A stretch of DNA of 64,000 nucleotides, taken from assembly GCA_037074765.1 (NCBI GenBank), contig JBAMDO010000580.1, forward strand, positions 434,001-498,000, given 5' to 3'. Under the pieces are notes generated by a model. That model saw only the letters and a list, made by a program, of their open reading frames with translations, did no database searches and had not been told where the DNA came from. Source of the stretch: Mansonella perstans. Its lineage: Eukaryota; Nematoda; Chromadorea; Rhabditida; Onchocercidae. Below are positions 1 through 13,746 of this stretch, one piece after another. The position numbers were made by a program, and so were the translations under genes. Positions within the stretch are counted from its first letter, which is position 1, and each line of letters begins with the position of its first letter.

Positions 1-357
1 TATCATAAAGAAATGATAAATTAATTGAAATAATAATTCGATAATCATCATGATTAGGACTCTTGTGGCGGTGATTGGTAAATATGCGGACGAAGTAAGA
101 AAAGGAAAGAGAGTGGCTACTAGTTTGGAACGTTTCCATTGTGTCAGATGGATCGGTAGAGCTGGTAGTGGTAGGCAATGAATGCGGTGCGAGCGGTGCG
201 GATAGTGCGGTGCATTTGCTTTCCCTGTTTTGTTAACTGTTGATAAATTAGCGCTTCCCCTCTTGATCCTCATTCATTCATGAAAATTTTAACAAGAAAA
301 CATTTTCTCATTTATTCCAATTTACATGTAAATGATTAGGAAAATATTAATAATTAA

Positions 358-433
358 TGATAATAATAATAATAATAATAATAATGATTCGTAATAATAA
401 TAATGCTAGTAATAATTATTAATAATAATAATA

Positions 434-486
<53 letters not shown>

Positions 487-490
487 TAAA
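358..490. repeat. (AAT)n microsatellite
   Basis: Interrupted run of AAT/TAA trinucleotides over about 130 bases, ending in a near-perfect block of about 20 units. Confidence 0.95.
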
Positions 491-724
491 TTAACATTTT
501 CCCATTTATACATGAGTGCAGAAAATTATTATCTGAAATTCACTTCTGTCAGTCCTACTTATATGTTAATCCATCATTTGCTCATTCTATCGATTGATAC
601 TTCATTTTATCGTTTTATTTACTCAGATGCTTTCCCTTTTTGTATTTCATTTTTAATATTTAAAGCATCCTATGTAAATCTATGATATTCATAATGATTT
701 GTTAATGTAAATTTTAAAAACTTT

Positions 725-730
<6 letters not shown>

Positions 731-758
<28 letters not shown>
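731..758. repeat. Poly(A) run
   Basis: Twenty-eight consecutive A. Similar A or T runs recur at about 7469-7499, 22454-22469, 27000-27015, 30912-30939 and 59120-59140. Confidence 0.9.
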
Positions 759-760
<2 letters not shown>

Positions 761-3700
761 ATTCAGATTCAGGCAAAGATTTAAGAACTCTCAATCAATC
801 CAGTAAACTTTTTCCTTCACAGTTATGATTGGTTTATGACATTTATTTTTAATGAGGAAGATTTTTTTTTCAGTTCACTGATGCCTTCATACAGTATTTT
901 ATTTTTCTATTTGGAATGGTTTCTCGTGCTATGGGTATTATGTGTTTGAAAATTACAGATGAAACTTGGAAGAGGAAGAATTTGGGATATGGAAGTTTTG
1001 TCTGTATCAACAAGTAACTTTCTTCATCTCTTTCATAGGCTATCATGAAAGTAAAAGAAGAAAGAAGTTCATCGAAATTGCTCCTTCATATAAATTTAAT
1101 TTTCAGGAGTGGTCTAAATTAGATTTTTAGCTGAATAAACAGCCATGGTAAAGCTATTAAAACTCTTGTGTCTGCTTTTAACATTTTCTTACCGGACCAT
1201 TCCGTAGAAATTTTCAACTTCATTCGAATTGTTTCACATTTTGAAAACCTGTCAACAATTTAGCTCATTAATTAACACGAATATGTTTAAATTAATTGAG
1301 AAAGAAAAGTTTACTGTGTCACTGCTGCAATATCTATTACTGCCCAGAAATTAAAGCACCGTACAAATAGATTTAGCCTTGAATATTATGCGCATTGATA
1401 CTTGCAGAGTACTGTTGTCCTTGTAGTGTTATAAAACATATAAGTATCACAAATGCTAGATTGAAGGTGACAACGATATGGTTTTTCCATTATTTTTCTA
1501 CTGGATTCCAAACCGTTAAGATGATTATTTGATGCATACTGTAGACCGTTTTCTCATTCTAATCATTGTTGCACAAAGATTATTCTCGCTTGATGAGAGC
1601 ATTTGTAGCAAAATTATTGCCTCACTTTCAATGAAATCATATTGATCAAATATTTAATAGGCATAATTCATGATTCGTTTTTTTAATGACTTTTATAAAC
1701 TGTACAATTTCTAACAACAACAAGGGCAACAAAATAATAGTAGTAATATCAGAAGTAGTAACAGCAAATAGTAAGTAGTAGTTCTTGCTGTTGTGTCAGT
1801 GTAAAACAATGTAATTACGTCCATATTTCTCGATTCCATTGAAACGGGTTTTGATTCATAATTTTCTGGTTTCTGTACCCGGTTGATTCGTGATGGCTGT
1901 GACTGGTACTTTTTGAAGGAAAAGATGGTGTATATACAAAAATTAAATTTTAATCTCTCTAATATTGGTACTACTCAAAAATTTCTGGTAATGAAACGTT
2001 TCACAAATCGCATTTATCATTCGTAGCAGCAATAATTATGAAACAAATAAAATTTTGTATTTGCTCGGGGAAATTTCTTCTCCATTATTTAGAACATAGA
2101 TGAATATCCTAAGAAATGTGCTATCTAATATCAAATTGGAATAATAATAATAAAAAAGTTATGAGACTGCATGCATGCTCTATCGTTTATCGCATGCATG
2201 CCCTCTGGCTTGCACAACAATTTTAACTATCTTTTATCTTATTTTCAATATTCTAAATTAAAGCGCAACAAATGCCAAATTTCGGGTTCGAAATTCTTAA
2301 TTCGGGATTTACTTGTTATATGTGTTTATGTAAAATATTCATGTTCGTTTTTTTTATAAACATACTTGTTTTCTTATTTTTAAAATTCATTTAACCAATC
2401 CAAAGAATTTGCTTATTTTTTGGAGACGAAAAACGATTTTCTTTAATAAAAATTAGTTAAATCAAAACCTTTTGCCAAAGAGGATTAAAATTCGAAGGTT
2501 ATTAGGAACACAAAAGTTGTAAGTAAAAATTGTAAGTTAAAATTATTTAGTTTTAATGAATAAACTTTTGACATGCATGTAATCTTGGTTTGAAAAGGAA
2601 GTTTTATTTAAGTTCGTGTTGTTGATTAGTAACGATGTTTGTTGCTCGGTAGAGTCCCAGTGGTGCAGCGCGAACTTGTTTTTAACTATATTTTAGTTTA
2701 CTGAGTGTTTATTACTATTAATTTTATTGAGTATAAATTTAATTTGACTCACTCCACCCTCCATTTAGCTTGTTCCGTGCAGCAAGCTGTTTCACGTGGT
2801 AAGATGCAGATTGTTCAATTTAGATTAATTTTCACTGGTACTGTTATTCTTTTCACGATAATCATATCAGTATTGTTCACATTTGCTCACATTTGTTTAC
2901 ATTTGCTTACACTTGCTTTATTATTGTTGTCGCTGGTTTCTCACTACCATAGTCATCAATATCATTATACTTATCATCATAACTCATAAAAATTATTAAT
3001 TAATCCATGAAATGTGAAATGTTCTGGACATCGATTCTGTTTCTGCGCCAGAAAGATTCCGAAATTCATGATTAATAGGATATTATTTAGTCATCGTAAG
3101 ATTGCAGATATCTTGTACAGGTATTTTGGATTTTAGGCTTCTTTCTTCAGTAAAAGTATTGGACCAATTAAGTAGATTGTCTGCTGTTCGTTCTATTTAT
3201 GCTTCGCTTTCTGGTGCTCGCTAAAATTTCTGTTCATTATAAGCTTTTGATACTGTCAGTATCGCGATTATTGTCTTTATTAATATCGAAATATACTTCC
3301 ACATATTTACTGAACACTTCTAATTTCACTTCATTCCCCGCAGTCTTACGCTTTTTAACTGTCGATCCCAAATATTTCTTCGGAAGTTTTGGAATTTGAA
3401 AATTCTATGTGAAACTTTGAAAAGTTCAAGAGTAGGATGAATGGTAAGTAATTGGTGCATTCCATTGGTAAGATTCATTAGTGCTATCAGGAGTAGCAAC
3501 TAACTATGATTTATGCTACAGCAGATGTTCAAATTTTTCACTTTTTTCCTCTACTAAAATTCTTATCTGTTGTGCTGAGAAGAATATTCCGGTGCAGAAA
3601 GAGAAAAACTAATTTTGAAAAACTAAGATTTAAAACCTGAATTAAATTTCGGTACATCTAGAAAGAATATTTTTGGGAAGCTTATACAGTTTCTTTTTCT

Positions 3701-6050
3701 TTTAATTCGAATTTTTGGTAAAATTGCATCTGTGAAATTCAAAATCAATCAAAAATCTCTTTATTTCTATTCCAGTTGTCTGAAACAGACCTGAATCTCG
3801 AGTGATCTCGTGAAATACGCACGGTGGATGTTTGTTTACAAAATTATCAACTCGGGTATTTGTTAATGATAAATAAAGAAATCACAAATCGTTTGATTGA
3901 AGTAGAATAGATTTTATTTGGAAGATCAAAATTTTTATGTACATGATTTTTGCTAGATAGACTCTTTATTTCAACGACATCGATAATCATACGTGGATTT
4001 AGAAATTTCCTGAAAAATTCTGAAAATTCCTGATTAAAACAGTTATTTATAAAAATGTTGAAAGGTTTGGTAGTGGTTCCTGTTATCAGCACGTTGATAC
4101 TGATATACATTGATATACAGCACATGACTGTTAATATTACATCAAAACTGACCACACTTGATAAATTTATTCAGTCGTAGTTTAAAAAAGAAAAAAAATG
4201 AAAATTTTTGGCTGTTAAACAAGTTGAAGATTAAAACAGAAGTAGGAAGAAACAAATTCAAATCGGTTTAAATGAAATGTTAAAATAAAACTGAATTTTT
4301 TCATAAACTGCAACATTCAAAAGTTCAGATTCCACAGTGAAATGTTTGATTTGAAAATGTTATACTTTCTTTATTCACTGTTTCATTCCTATTATTTTCT
4401 CTTTACAGAATAACAGTAATTCTTTTCTTTATAAAGTAATTTGTGAATATCGGAAAACAAAAGCTTTGTATTTATTCCGCTCTTCCACTCACTGGCGAAG
4501 TTCTTCTGGTGTATTAGCATCCGTATATGCACTCATATATATATATATGTAATACGGTACGGTGTATATATGTGTAATACGGTGCGCAACAGCGGAAATG
4601 GGCTTTTTTGTATACCAAATGTGAATTTTGTTATCGCAGGTCTTGGTCTCTAGTTTTGTTGAACTAGCTACTTATGTTTTTTTTTTATACCTAAAAATTT
4701 GGATACAGTATTGATTGAAAATAAATCTCCATTGATTTTTATTGAAGAGATTTGCTGATGAAATTACACGACTATTTGTGCTGATGCTTTTCTGTATAAG
4801 AATGATACTATGACACTTGCTGCTAAAAATTTATTGAACGTTTGAACCGTTCGATTGTTTTGATTAACCGAATAGCCACATGATCACGTGTGACCGCAAT
4901 AGTTTTGGCGCATAATTAAAATTTTTCGAAGAATTAAAATTGTAGTGTGTTTACATATATATGTAGTTAATCTGATTATCCTTGTTTTATTTAATGCACT
5001 TGTTAAAGTAATTATAGCTGTTCAAAAATCGAGTTTATAGAATTTTAAATCCATCATATCGGAAAGCCAGCTTTTCGCTGTATGGTTAGAAATAAATTTA
5101 AATTTGTCCAAGATAAAGTTAAAAAATTTTTCCTCTTATTTTGTTAATGTAATGGCCTACAAAATTAGGTGCAAAAAGACAGTGTTCTTATTGTTACTTC
5201 GTTTTTCACGGAAATTAACATTTAATTTGTTAAATCAGCTCGAAATTTGAACTTATCAAAATTCTTGAAAAAAGCAAAAAAATAGCAACGGAGTTTTTGC
5301 GCGAAATAAAATCTATGTTTATTGATTTCAGTTTGTTTATCGGCAAATCGGAGTAATCGGAATATGAAGGTAATTAATAACATTGCTCTAATCACCTCTT
5401 ACTCAATTGCTGTTGCTATAGCAATATAATGTGATAAATTTTATCAGATTTAAAAGCATGTATTTACCGCAGCAATATATAATATAAGTTTAAGTTGTTT
5501 ATTCATGAATTTTTTAATGTATTTCTTCATCTTATGGTCATAAGCCTGATTAGATTTAGGTTTTAGCTTAGGCTAAAAAAATGCTTATTTATTTTAAAAA
5601 TGCCAAAAAGTCTAGTTGTTGAACAAATGTACTTTAACGGAACTGCTAGATCATCACTGATTATTATCATGATCACTATCACTGGTTGAATAATATAAAT
5701 GATAATAATAATGATATTAATAGTGTTCATCATGATCTTCATCCATCTTATTAATCGATTTCTAATCAAATTATTCCCTATATGAAATGATATAAGTTTT
5801 AATGGTAAATTTTTTCTTTAATATTATAATTTCAATTTCCTTTATCCTATTTTGCGATAAATTTTTACTATTTCATAAAATTTAAAATTCTAACTTTTGT
5901 TTTTATATCTCCAAATGTATGTATGATCACAGTATTAGCATAGAGTATAGTAGTTGACAATCTTGATGCACAACTGTCGTTGTCTCGGTTATGGCGTCTC
6001 CTGGTCAAGTTTGAAGGACAAATGTTGGCATTCTCTCTTGTATGCACACA

Positions 6051-6120
6051 TGTGTCTGTGTGTGTGTGTGTGTGTGGTGTGTGTGTGTATTTGTATGTGT
6101 GTGTGTGTGTGTGTGTGTGT
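6051..6120. repeat. (TG)n microsatellite
   Basis: Imperfect TG dinucleotide array with GGTG and TATTTGTA interruptions. It opens several spurious frames (Cys/Val-rich on plus, His/Thr-rich on minus). Confidence 0.95.
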
Positions 6121-9100
6121 CTTTGTCTGTCTCTATATCCGTACATGTGGGTGGATGAGTGTATGTGTGGGTGCATGGGAGGTGTTTTCCAAGGCCATCA
6201 TATGGTGCGGACATTTTCCAGTAGAATCGTAAAAAGTGTATGAATGTTTTATGGTTTCACTATTCTTGCTTTATCACCACTAACTCCTTATGCATAGTTA
6301 GTTTTTGTGTTCTAATGGTGGCATAGAGATGGGAAAGTTGATGTGAAAAGAATGAAATACTTTGATGTGAATTAAGACGAAATGAACTAAGATATCTGTT
6401 AGAAATTTTAATAATTTTAACATTTAAAAATTCTGTTAAATTTCCATGCAAAATTATTTGAATTCATGTACATAACCAATGATCAACCAATAACTTTTGA
6501 TATTATATATGGATTGAACTTAGAAATCTCTAATATCATAGAATTTTTATAGTCAATCTAAACTTCATAAGTTAGTAAAATTTTTATTTGTAAATTTAAA
6601 ATTCAACTTCATCACATAGCGAAACTAAATGAAATGTAGAACCGCCATCTCCTGTTCCAGGGATTAATGGTGTGACCTATATAACGGAGGCACTTATCGT
6701 CCTTTCATCAATTTTACAACGCTTTATTCTAATTCAAAACAGACTCTTCAACACAAATGTATCTTTTTGTTCCATTTTGTATAAACTTCTAGTTTATTTC
6801 TTGGTATTAAGTTATTTTTAATGGTACCACATAACGAAAAGATAGGCGAACAAGGTACCACATATTTCTTCTGAGATGAATCAACATTTAAACAACAGGA
6901 TTTCTCCTACTTATCATCCCTCACTGATCCTGCTTCCATGAGTTTAAGATGAGAATTCTTAAGCGGCGATTACTCTTGAAATTTATTTACTATTCTATGA
7001 ATTGTATCGTGATTTATTCGAACTGTTTATTCTGTGCACAAATGATAAATTATTCTTCTATAATTTTCAGGAATAATTTCTTCTGAGTGCTGATAAAACG
7101 AAATGATAATGGAACGACAGTTGCAAACCGAAAAGTCAATTTTTGAATGGAATTGTTCTTTTGTCGGTAAGTACTGTATAATTTCATGAAACAAATTAAA
7201 GTTGTCTTTTCTTCCAGGATAAACTCATATAAGCGTGGTAATTCGAGTGTCACTGAATACCACAAACAAAATTGGATTTCAAATACTTTCCTCATACTTT
7301 CCGGTTCAGGTAAGATAAAGGCTGAGTGAAGTATAAAAATGTCTATCTATTTCTCTCTGAATGAACTTTGTCCACTCAAATGAACGGAAATAAACTGAAA
7401 AAGCAAATATTATATTTCACTTGGTTCAATATCATTTCAATTCATTCATTCTCCTAATATCTCTATCAAATTTCATTTTTTTTTTTTTTTTTTTTTTTTC
7501 AAAAAATTCTTTCTATACTTTGAAATGCATGTCATTGATTAACTGTTTCTCATTATATTCAACATTAAATTTTTTTTTTTCCTTGTCTTTTTTATTCAAA
7601 CATGAATTTTGCAACCAGTCAATTCTTTTTAAATTCAATTTCAAAATTTAAAATTTGTCCAATGGCATGTTTGGAAGAGAAATGAGTGGACGTATGTTTA
7701 ATGTCTGTGTCTGTGTCTATCTTTGTTGTAGTGTTCGTGTTAATGATATCATACAATGTATAATGATTCCATTGTTCATATCAATATCATCAAAAAGAAG
7801 TGGAAAACGTTGTTGGATGTTGGGAAGTTCATGGATGCAATGAATTGTTTACTGTCTACCTTTTCTTTCTCTTTTAATTTTGATTTTAAACAAATAATTA
7901 TAAAGATAAATAGCTTATGAGTAGAAGAAATTAGGAATAAATATGGTTATGTGTAATTAAAAAATACATGCTAATTTGCCATTTGATTAATGCATATATG
8001 ATGGCATATTTTAATTTTCATTAAACATTATCAAATATTATACATCCCATAGCAATGACTGATCTCTGTTCTTTTCTATTTATAATAGCTCGACTATAAA
8101 TTCTCAATTACTAAATCATTAAAAAGTAATATTTAAATATAGGTCATTTTTATTGATATAAATTTTACCGAAGTTTTACTGGGGATTAATAATCAATCTC
8201 ATTTTTAATTTTTGAAGTTAACATTTTTAAGAGTTATTGTTGCTAAATTAAATTCAATATATATGAATCGATTGCAAATTTGAAGATTTTCGATTAAATT
8301 TGAAAATTTTCTCTATTGTGCTCATAAATACCATACCGTTTGTTCATCGAATATGAGCTTCGTATCACATGCTGCTTGAGTGGTTGGTGATCATATCATA
8401 AAGATGCTGTTTAGTTTACCTGCATTGGTTGCTTAGATTGATCATTTCTGACGCTAAAGATTAAAACAAATGATTGAAAAAAGCTTTACTTCAAAAGATT
8501 GTAGTTTAGAGTTAAAAATCTGACGATGACATAGTACTTATAGTGCAAAAATGAATTAAAATCTTGGAAGATTTAAAGAATTGTAAAGTGAAACAAATGA
8601 CCGCATGTTTTTTGACTCTTCCGCTGTACATTTTTTCCCAGGATTCCAGAATATTATTTTCCAGATGTAATTCCTCTGTTTCATCTCTCTTGCTAAACGC
8701 CATTTGATCTTTTTTACCAAAAATTATTCATTTGCAAATTGTAAAGAAGTTTTTTTCTATATTATATATTTGATTCGTTGATGTCATTTGCACCTCCGAA
8801 AGCAAAAAATGTCCCAACTGAGATATTGTGATGGAATTCCCATTTCCTTCTATCATGATTTGTTTTGATTTTTTTCAAATCTCCAAAAATTTTCAGTTTT
8901 GTTGTTAAAAATTGCGAATTAGTGTACTTCTCTTTAAATTAGACTTAAATTTCTTAAGATATTTGCAGGACTTTTAACTAATAAGCAAAAGATTTTAAAA
9001 TATTTCATTTTAGTAATTACTACAATTTTTTTTGTCGAAGAATTGATTAAACAAAGTGATTTGATAATTGTTAATCTTTTTAGATATCATTGGATTTATC

Positions 9101-11540
9101 CATGTTAAACATATCTATCTTAAATTTTTTGAACCGAACAACTAGACACCTATGGGAGTTTATTGGTAAAAGAGATGAGGAAGGGATCGATATAGGAAAC
9201 AGTTGACGTTATAGTTTTTTTGAATCGTTCCTTTATGGATTTTTCCGATGATCTAAGACAATATTTTGGTATTGGTAGTGAGGATCGGATGGTAATAATG
9301 ACAAGTGAAGAATATGAAAAACTCATCCGACAATTGTGAAATGCTTCGGACTTCATACCAGAATCAATCAGAACATATTGCTTTTTTTCAGTGCTGTTTT
9401 CTCATTAATAACTGGCACTCTTTTTTGTTTTATTTTTTCACACCGATATTTTCCTCATGCAAATTAATGAACAAAAAATACGCGATGTAACAAAGAACTT
9501 CCAATATAATCTGATGAAATGTGCAAATTCTTCAATTTTTTTCCCTGTCCATTGTTTTCTTTGATCCTTGAAAAAGAAGAAAGAAAAAGAGATAGATATA
9601 ATTGCTATCTTCGATATCTTGTTTTCATTGTAGTTTGATAAAAGTGAAGCACACTTGATTGAATGATTCTATACGAAGAGAATTATATTGAATTTACTTT
9701 AAGTTATCACTTTAACGAAAATCAAACTGTAATTTCATTAGGATTTTTGATCACTGATTTTCTCTAATGACGATATCCATTGGTGAAGGCACCATATTTC
9801 TTCGTTGATCATAATTTCAATGGTGAGATCTGTCATTTAGTCCATTGTTGTTCTGGCTCACTGGATTTCGATACCACCTAATCTATGGAATTTCGAATCG
9901 CTGTTGTCATGTCCTAATAGAATATTTATGGAAGAAAAGTAATAATTACTAAGTTGTATTAAATAAAGTAATTGTTATATCTCTCTTAAATAAATTGCAG
10001 CCTTATTGGAAGAAAAATCAACAGATTTTATCAATCAAGTTTATCTACACTTTTCATTTTTGAAGTTAAAATGAAAATGAGAGGGATTTATTTTAAAATT
10101 ACGATCTATTCTATCTTCATCGTTTTAATCACTTGGTCCATAAATTAAGAAACATCGAAACACGTGTCATTCCCCTCTTCTTCTCTCCTAATTATCTCTT
10201 TTGCATTCCTCATTTTTCAAAATTTTCGTCTCTGCTTAGGGTCAGCTGATGATAATTTCTGCGACAATTTGATAAATTTTTTTTTACATTTAGGAAATTT
10301 GATCCGTAATTTTTGGTTAATATCATGAAAAACTTAAGAGGAAATTAGAAATTAATTACAGCTATTTTGTAGTTCATTGATTCATTTGGCATTCGTTTAT
10401 TTATTTTTTTAATAGCTTATTTTATGAGTGAAATTTTATTGAAATATTTGCTACTCCACTTGTTTCGTAGTTGCAATTCGATGTTGGAGTTAGTAAATAG
10501 AAGTTCTGGATGATTTCCCATTACCTTTTTGCCTATCCATTTATTTGATAATCAAATTCGACTTCACTTCTCTTATACTCTCTACGCCTAAATTTGTCGT
10601 GGACTATAAATCATCGAAGAGATATACTATATATATGCATATGGAAATGCATCTGCGCTGCTTGATATATACATGTATGTACCGCCAGTTTGACACTAAT
10701 TTTAATCAGATTTTTGGATTACCTAGATTTATTTATTTATTAATGCATTATATTAAATTGTTCATCTGCCAGGTATAAGCGATCAGTAGGAACATAGCAT
10801 ATCATGGAAGAAATACGAAGCGCTTTTGGCCGTCTTTTCACATCAAGTTAATTCATTTTTATACAGGAACAGAATAACTTGTCCAGTTTAGGCTTATCAA
10901 TGAATAAATTATTAGATTTATGAAAATTTGAAAGAAGTGGGAGTGCGGCTATGATTATTATTGAAAAAAGTTATCATTATATTGTATATTGATTTCTAAC
11001 AAATTTTTTCGGATCTAATTAAGTGCTGTTTCACTTAAGGACTCTTTAATAGTTCTCAAGTCATATGATTGACTTGAAAATTGTTAAAAGTGGAATTGAA
11101 GTTTCACTCTATTTTATGAATACTTCTTATCCTTCATTTATTTCATTTAATTTCAGCTGCTGAGGTAGGGAAGAAAGGTCAAATTTTACTAGAATTCATA
11201 TGGTCAATTTCAATGCTTTGAATTGAGATCAGATTAGAACTAAAATGTGAGAGAAAATAACGCTGATGCGTTCTGTATCATAACAGCTGATTTACAATAT
11301 CTTTAAATGTCGTACAGCTTTTTGAAATTGCGTATAGACTACAATGAATTATTAACAATCATTTAATTCGGATATGAATAATTTTCTTTGGGTTATGAGA
11401 TAGTGCTTCAACTGTGTTCTTGTTGTATATTTCTTTCTTCACTTTTTTCTATCATTGTGGTAACCGGAGGTAATGTAATTCTTTTGCCTTTTTTGGATTT
11501 GCTATATACATAGGTGATATTGCCAACAAATTATTTCAGT

Positions 11541-13353
11541 ATGAGCGTTCCATTGTCCATGGGTCCTATGTTGCTAATGGAGAGTAGACAAACGAACGGT
11601 CCGATGTATCACGGTGCTCATTACATGCAACCTGGACCGCCATTACCACCTGCAGTACCAAATAATACTCATATTCCATCTAGTTTAATACATTCAGTGC
11701 ATGGACAGACTGCACAATCTGGACAGCACATTATCACCTCCTCGATGAACAGGTCTCAAAGGTTGGTATCTACTTCGAAGCGTATGTAGCATTCGTTCAG
11801 TACGCTTATAATTCTGAAATTTAAACGAAAAAATTTCTGAATTTAGATAATCTTCAAACTTCTCTAGTTAATTTTAAAGTAACTAAAATCATGTCTTCTT
11901 ATTTCTACTCCTGTATAACCCATTATTGTTGTAATTGCTATTACTTTGAGATAATTTAAGATGCGGTGTATGTCGAGGTTGTCAATGTAAGCCATGTGGT
12001 CAGTGCACTTATTGCCAAGATAGCCCACAGTTTGGTGGTCCAGGTGTTAAGAAGCAATCCTGTATAGAACGAAGATGTCTACGTGTACTTGAAAACAGAT
12101 TGCAGGTTTTTAAATTATGTTTTATCTTTTGGATTATTATTTATTCTCGCTTGTCTTTCTTATAAACCATTTCAATAAAGAAAATTAGTCTATAGTTTAA
12201 TTTCGAAATCTAAAAGCATCATTAATTAATAAATTATTATCCAAATTCAGTTTGTTATTATACTAGCCGAATAAAATTCAAATACATTTTTTATCCAATA
12301 ATTTTTGTTGACAACAACTTGTAGCAATCATTTCCTAAGTTTGAAATCAATTTAATTTAATTTATTGTAGAGAGATGCACCAACGTTCAAAGCTCGTGTT
12401 GGATGTAATCAGTGTGAAGATTGTCGGATGCCTGATTGTCAAATATGTCTCGTATGTCTTGACAAAAGGTTCACTTAATTAATTTTTAAATTTGTAAAGA
12501 AATGAAATGTAATTGAACTTCTATGAATTTAAAATGTCTTTAAAAAAATGCTTTTTTTGGCGATGTTTTCAAAAAAATTCAAAAATCAACTAAAATCAGC
12601 TGATTTATTTATAATCGGATAATAGTAATTTTTTCAGATTTTTTGATAACCGATATATGACTGGTGCAATGTGTGCCAAGAAACGTTGTAATAATGCCAC
12701 AAGTATAGAACTGTCAGCTGCACAAAATGTTGAATTACGACAGGTATAGATGGAAATATTACTCTTTCCTTATGATGTATATTATCTGAGGTTATGAGCT
12801 TTTCATATGCGGGATCTTCAAATGTAAAATTCTACTGTTAAGTGGTAAATAGGTAACCTTGTCGTAGTACACCTTATTGTTCAGTGCATGAGATGCCATA
12901 CAACACTTCATTATTTAGAATAAGGTGGATACTGCGAATAATTATCTTGTCACCCGTTCTTAGCTACCGCTATCACCCGAACGTTTATTGTAGGGGCATA
13001 AGAGAACATACGATCAGTCAGGAATGACAGATTATCAGATTAAGCGTCGCATCCATCAAAATCTGGAACAGTTGGGACCCGCTCAACAGCGTGTCCTGAA
13101 TATATCAACACAAGCGGTTCTGAACAGACAAGGATGCCCTACCCCACCGAGTGCCAGCGCTCTTTATGTCAGTCAACAAATGCGATTGGTACCTTCCCAG
13201 TCCCGAACGCCACAGCAGTTACTCATTGTTCATCATCAGCAACAACAACAGCAACAACAACAACAACAACAACAGCAACAACAACAACAGCAACAACAAC
13301 AACAACAACAACAACAGCACCAACAACAACAGCACCAACAACAACAACAACAA

Positions 13354-13385
<32 letters not shown>

Positions 13386-13746
13386 ACAACAACATCCTGG
13401 AACCACGACAGTTGCCCCATGCAGTACGCGAGGTATCAAAACGACTGTGGTTAGCACCGCTCAGGGATCAGTACCAGTCGCAAGCCCCGGTTCATTGCCT
13501 GTTATTAGTAATGGTACTATGCATGTGATACCACAACCGCGACACGTACCACATCCCGCACCTCAATATGTTCAGCAAACACAAGCGCAACATGTTTCCC
13601 ATCCGTATCTGATTGTAGGAACGGGACCTGGTACCTCATACCTTCCGAGTTACGTTGAAGAACATGCGACACCTCAGTCCGACCCATTTATACCACCGAG
13701 TTATGCACCGGAAATGAAAAATGCCGTTGTATTGCAGCCCTTGTAA
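11541..13746 (+). CDS. Double CXXC zinc-finger protein with polyglutamine tract
   Basis: Exons 11541-11761, 11961-12105, 12371-12468, 12638-12743 and 12994-13746 join in phase to give 440 residues. The start is the ATG one base after a TTATTTCAG acceptor, which fits trans-splicing or a 5' UTR exon; further upstream coding exons are not excluded. CXXC finger 1 (residues 75-113) has all eight zinc cysteines in the CX2CX2CX4CX2CX2C...CX4C order and a QFGG motif in the place of the KFGG that marks CpG-binding fingers such as MLL, DNMT1 and CFP1. Finger 2 (134-172) keeps the cysteines but lacks that motif. Residues 272-323 are polyglutamine. The tail is Pro/Ser/Gln-rich. No PHD, SET, methyltransferase or MBD domain is seen. 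A nuclear chromatin-binding role is inferred from the fingers. Confidence 0.85.
13237..13392 (+). repeat. Coding CAA/CAG repeat (polyQ)
   Basis: Fifty-two codons: 27 Gln, one His, 4 Gln, one His, 19 Gln. CAA dominates with scattered CAG, and the two CAC codons interrupt it. The shifted frames give the poly-Asn, poly-Thr, poly-Val and poly-Cys open frames, which are not genes. Confidence 0.95.

Larger units (their letters stand above)
1..11539. other. Gene-poor upstream stretch
   Basis: No gene could be built here. Open frames are short, A/T-driven and lack convincing splice partners. A GC-richer patch at about 60-230 contains a 43-codon frame (50-181, +) and could be a first exon or promoter. 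A frame on the minus strand at 8703-8512 opens with about 35 codons of coding-like composition. The rest holds microsatellites and homopolymer runs. It may contain 5' UTR exons or promoter of the CXXC gene downstream, which the sequence alone does not show. Confidence 0.5.

Noticed and set aside
2280..2320. GGTTCGAAATTC as a possible tRNA T-arm
   Set aside because: No matching acceptor stem, anticodon arm or D-arm around it.
2705..2989. 94-codon plus-strand frame
   Set aside because: Hydrophobic, T-rich, ends in His/Tyr repeats, no start context or splice partner; fits chance in AT-rich DNA.
5868..6243. Overlapping frames on both strands rich in Cys/Val or His/Thr
   Set aside because: Produced by the TG dinucleotide array; no flanking coding signal.
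13134..13528. Long plus-strand frames rich in Thr or Asn, and minus-strand poly-Val and poly-Cys frames
   Set aside because: They are shifted readings of the CAA/CAG repeat inside the CXXC gene exon.
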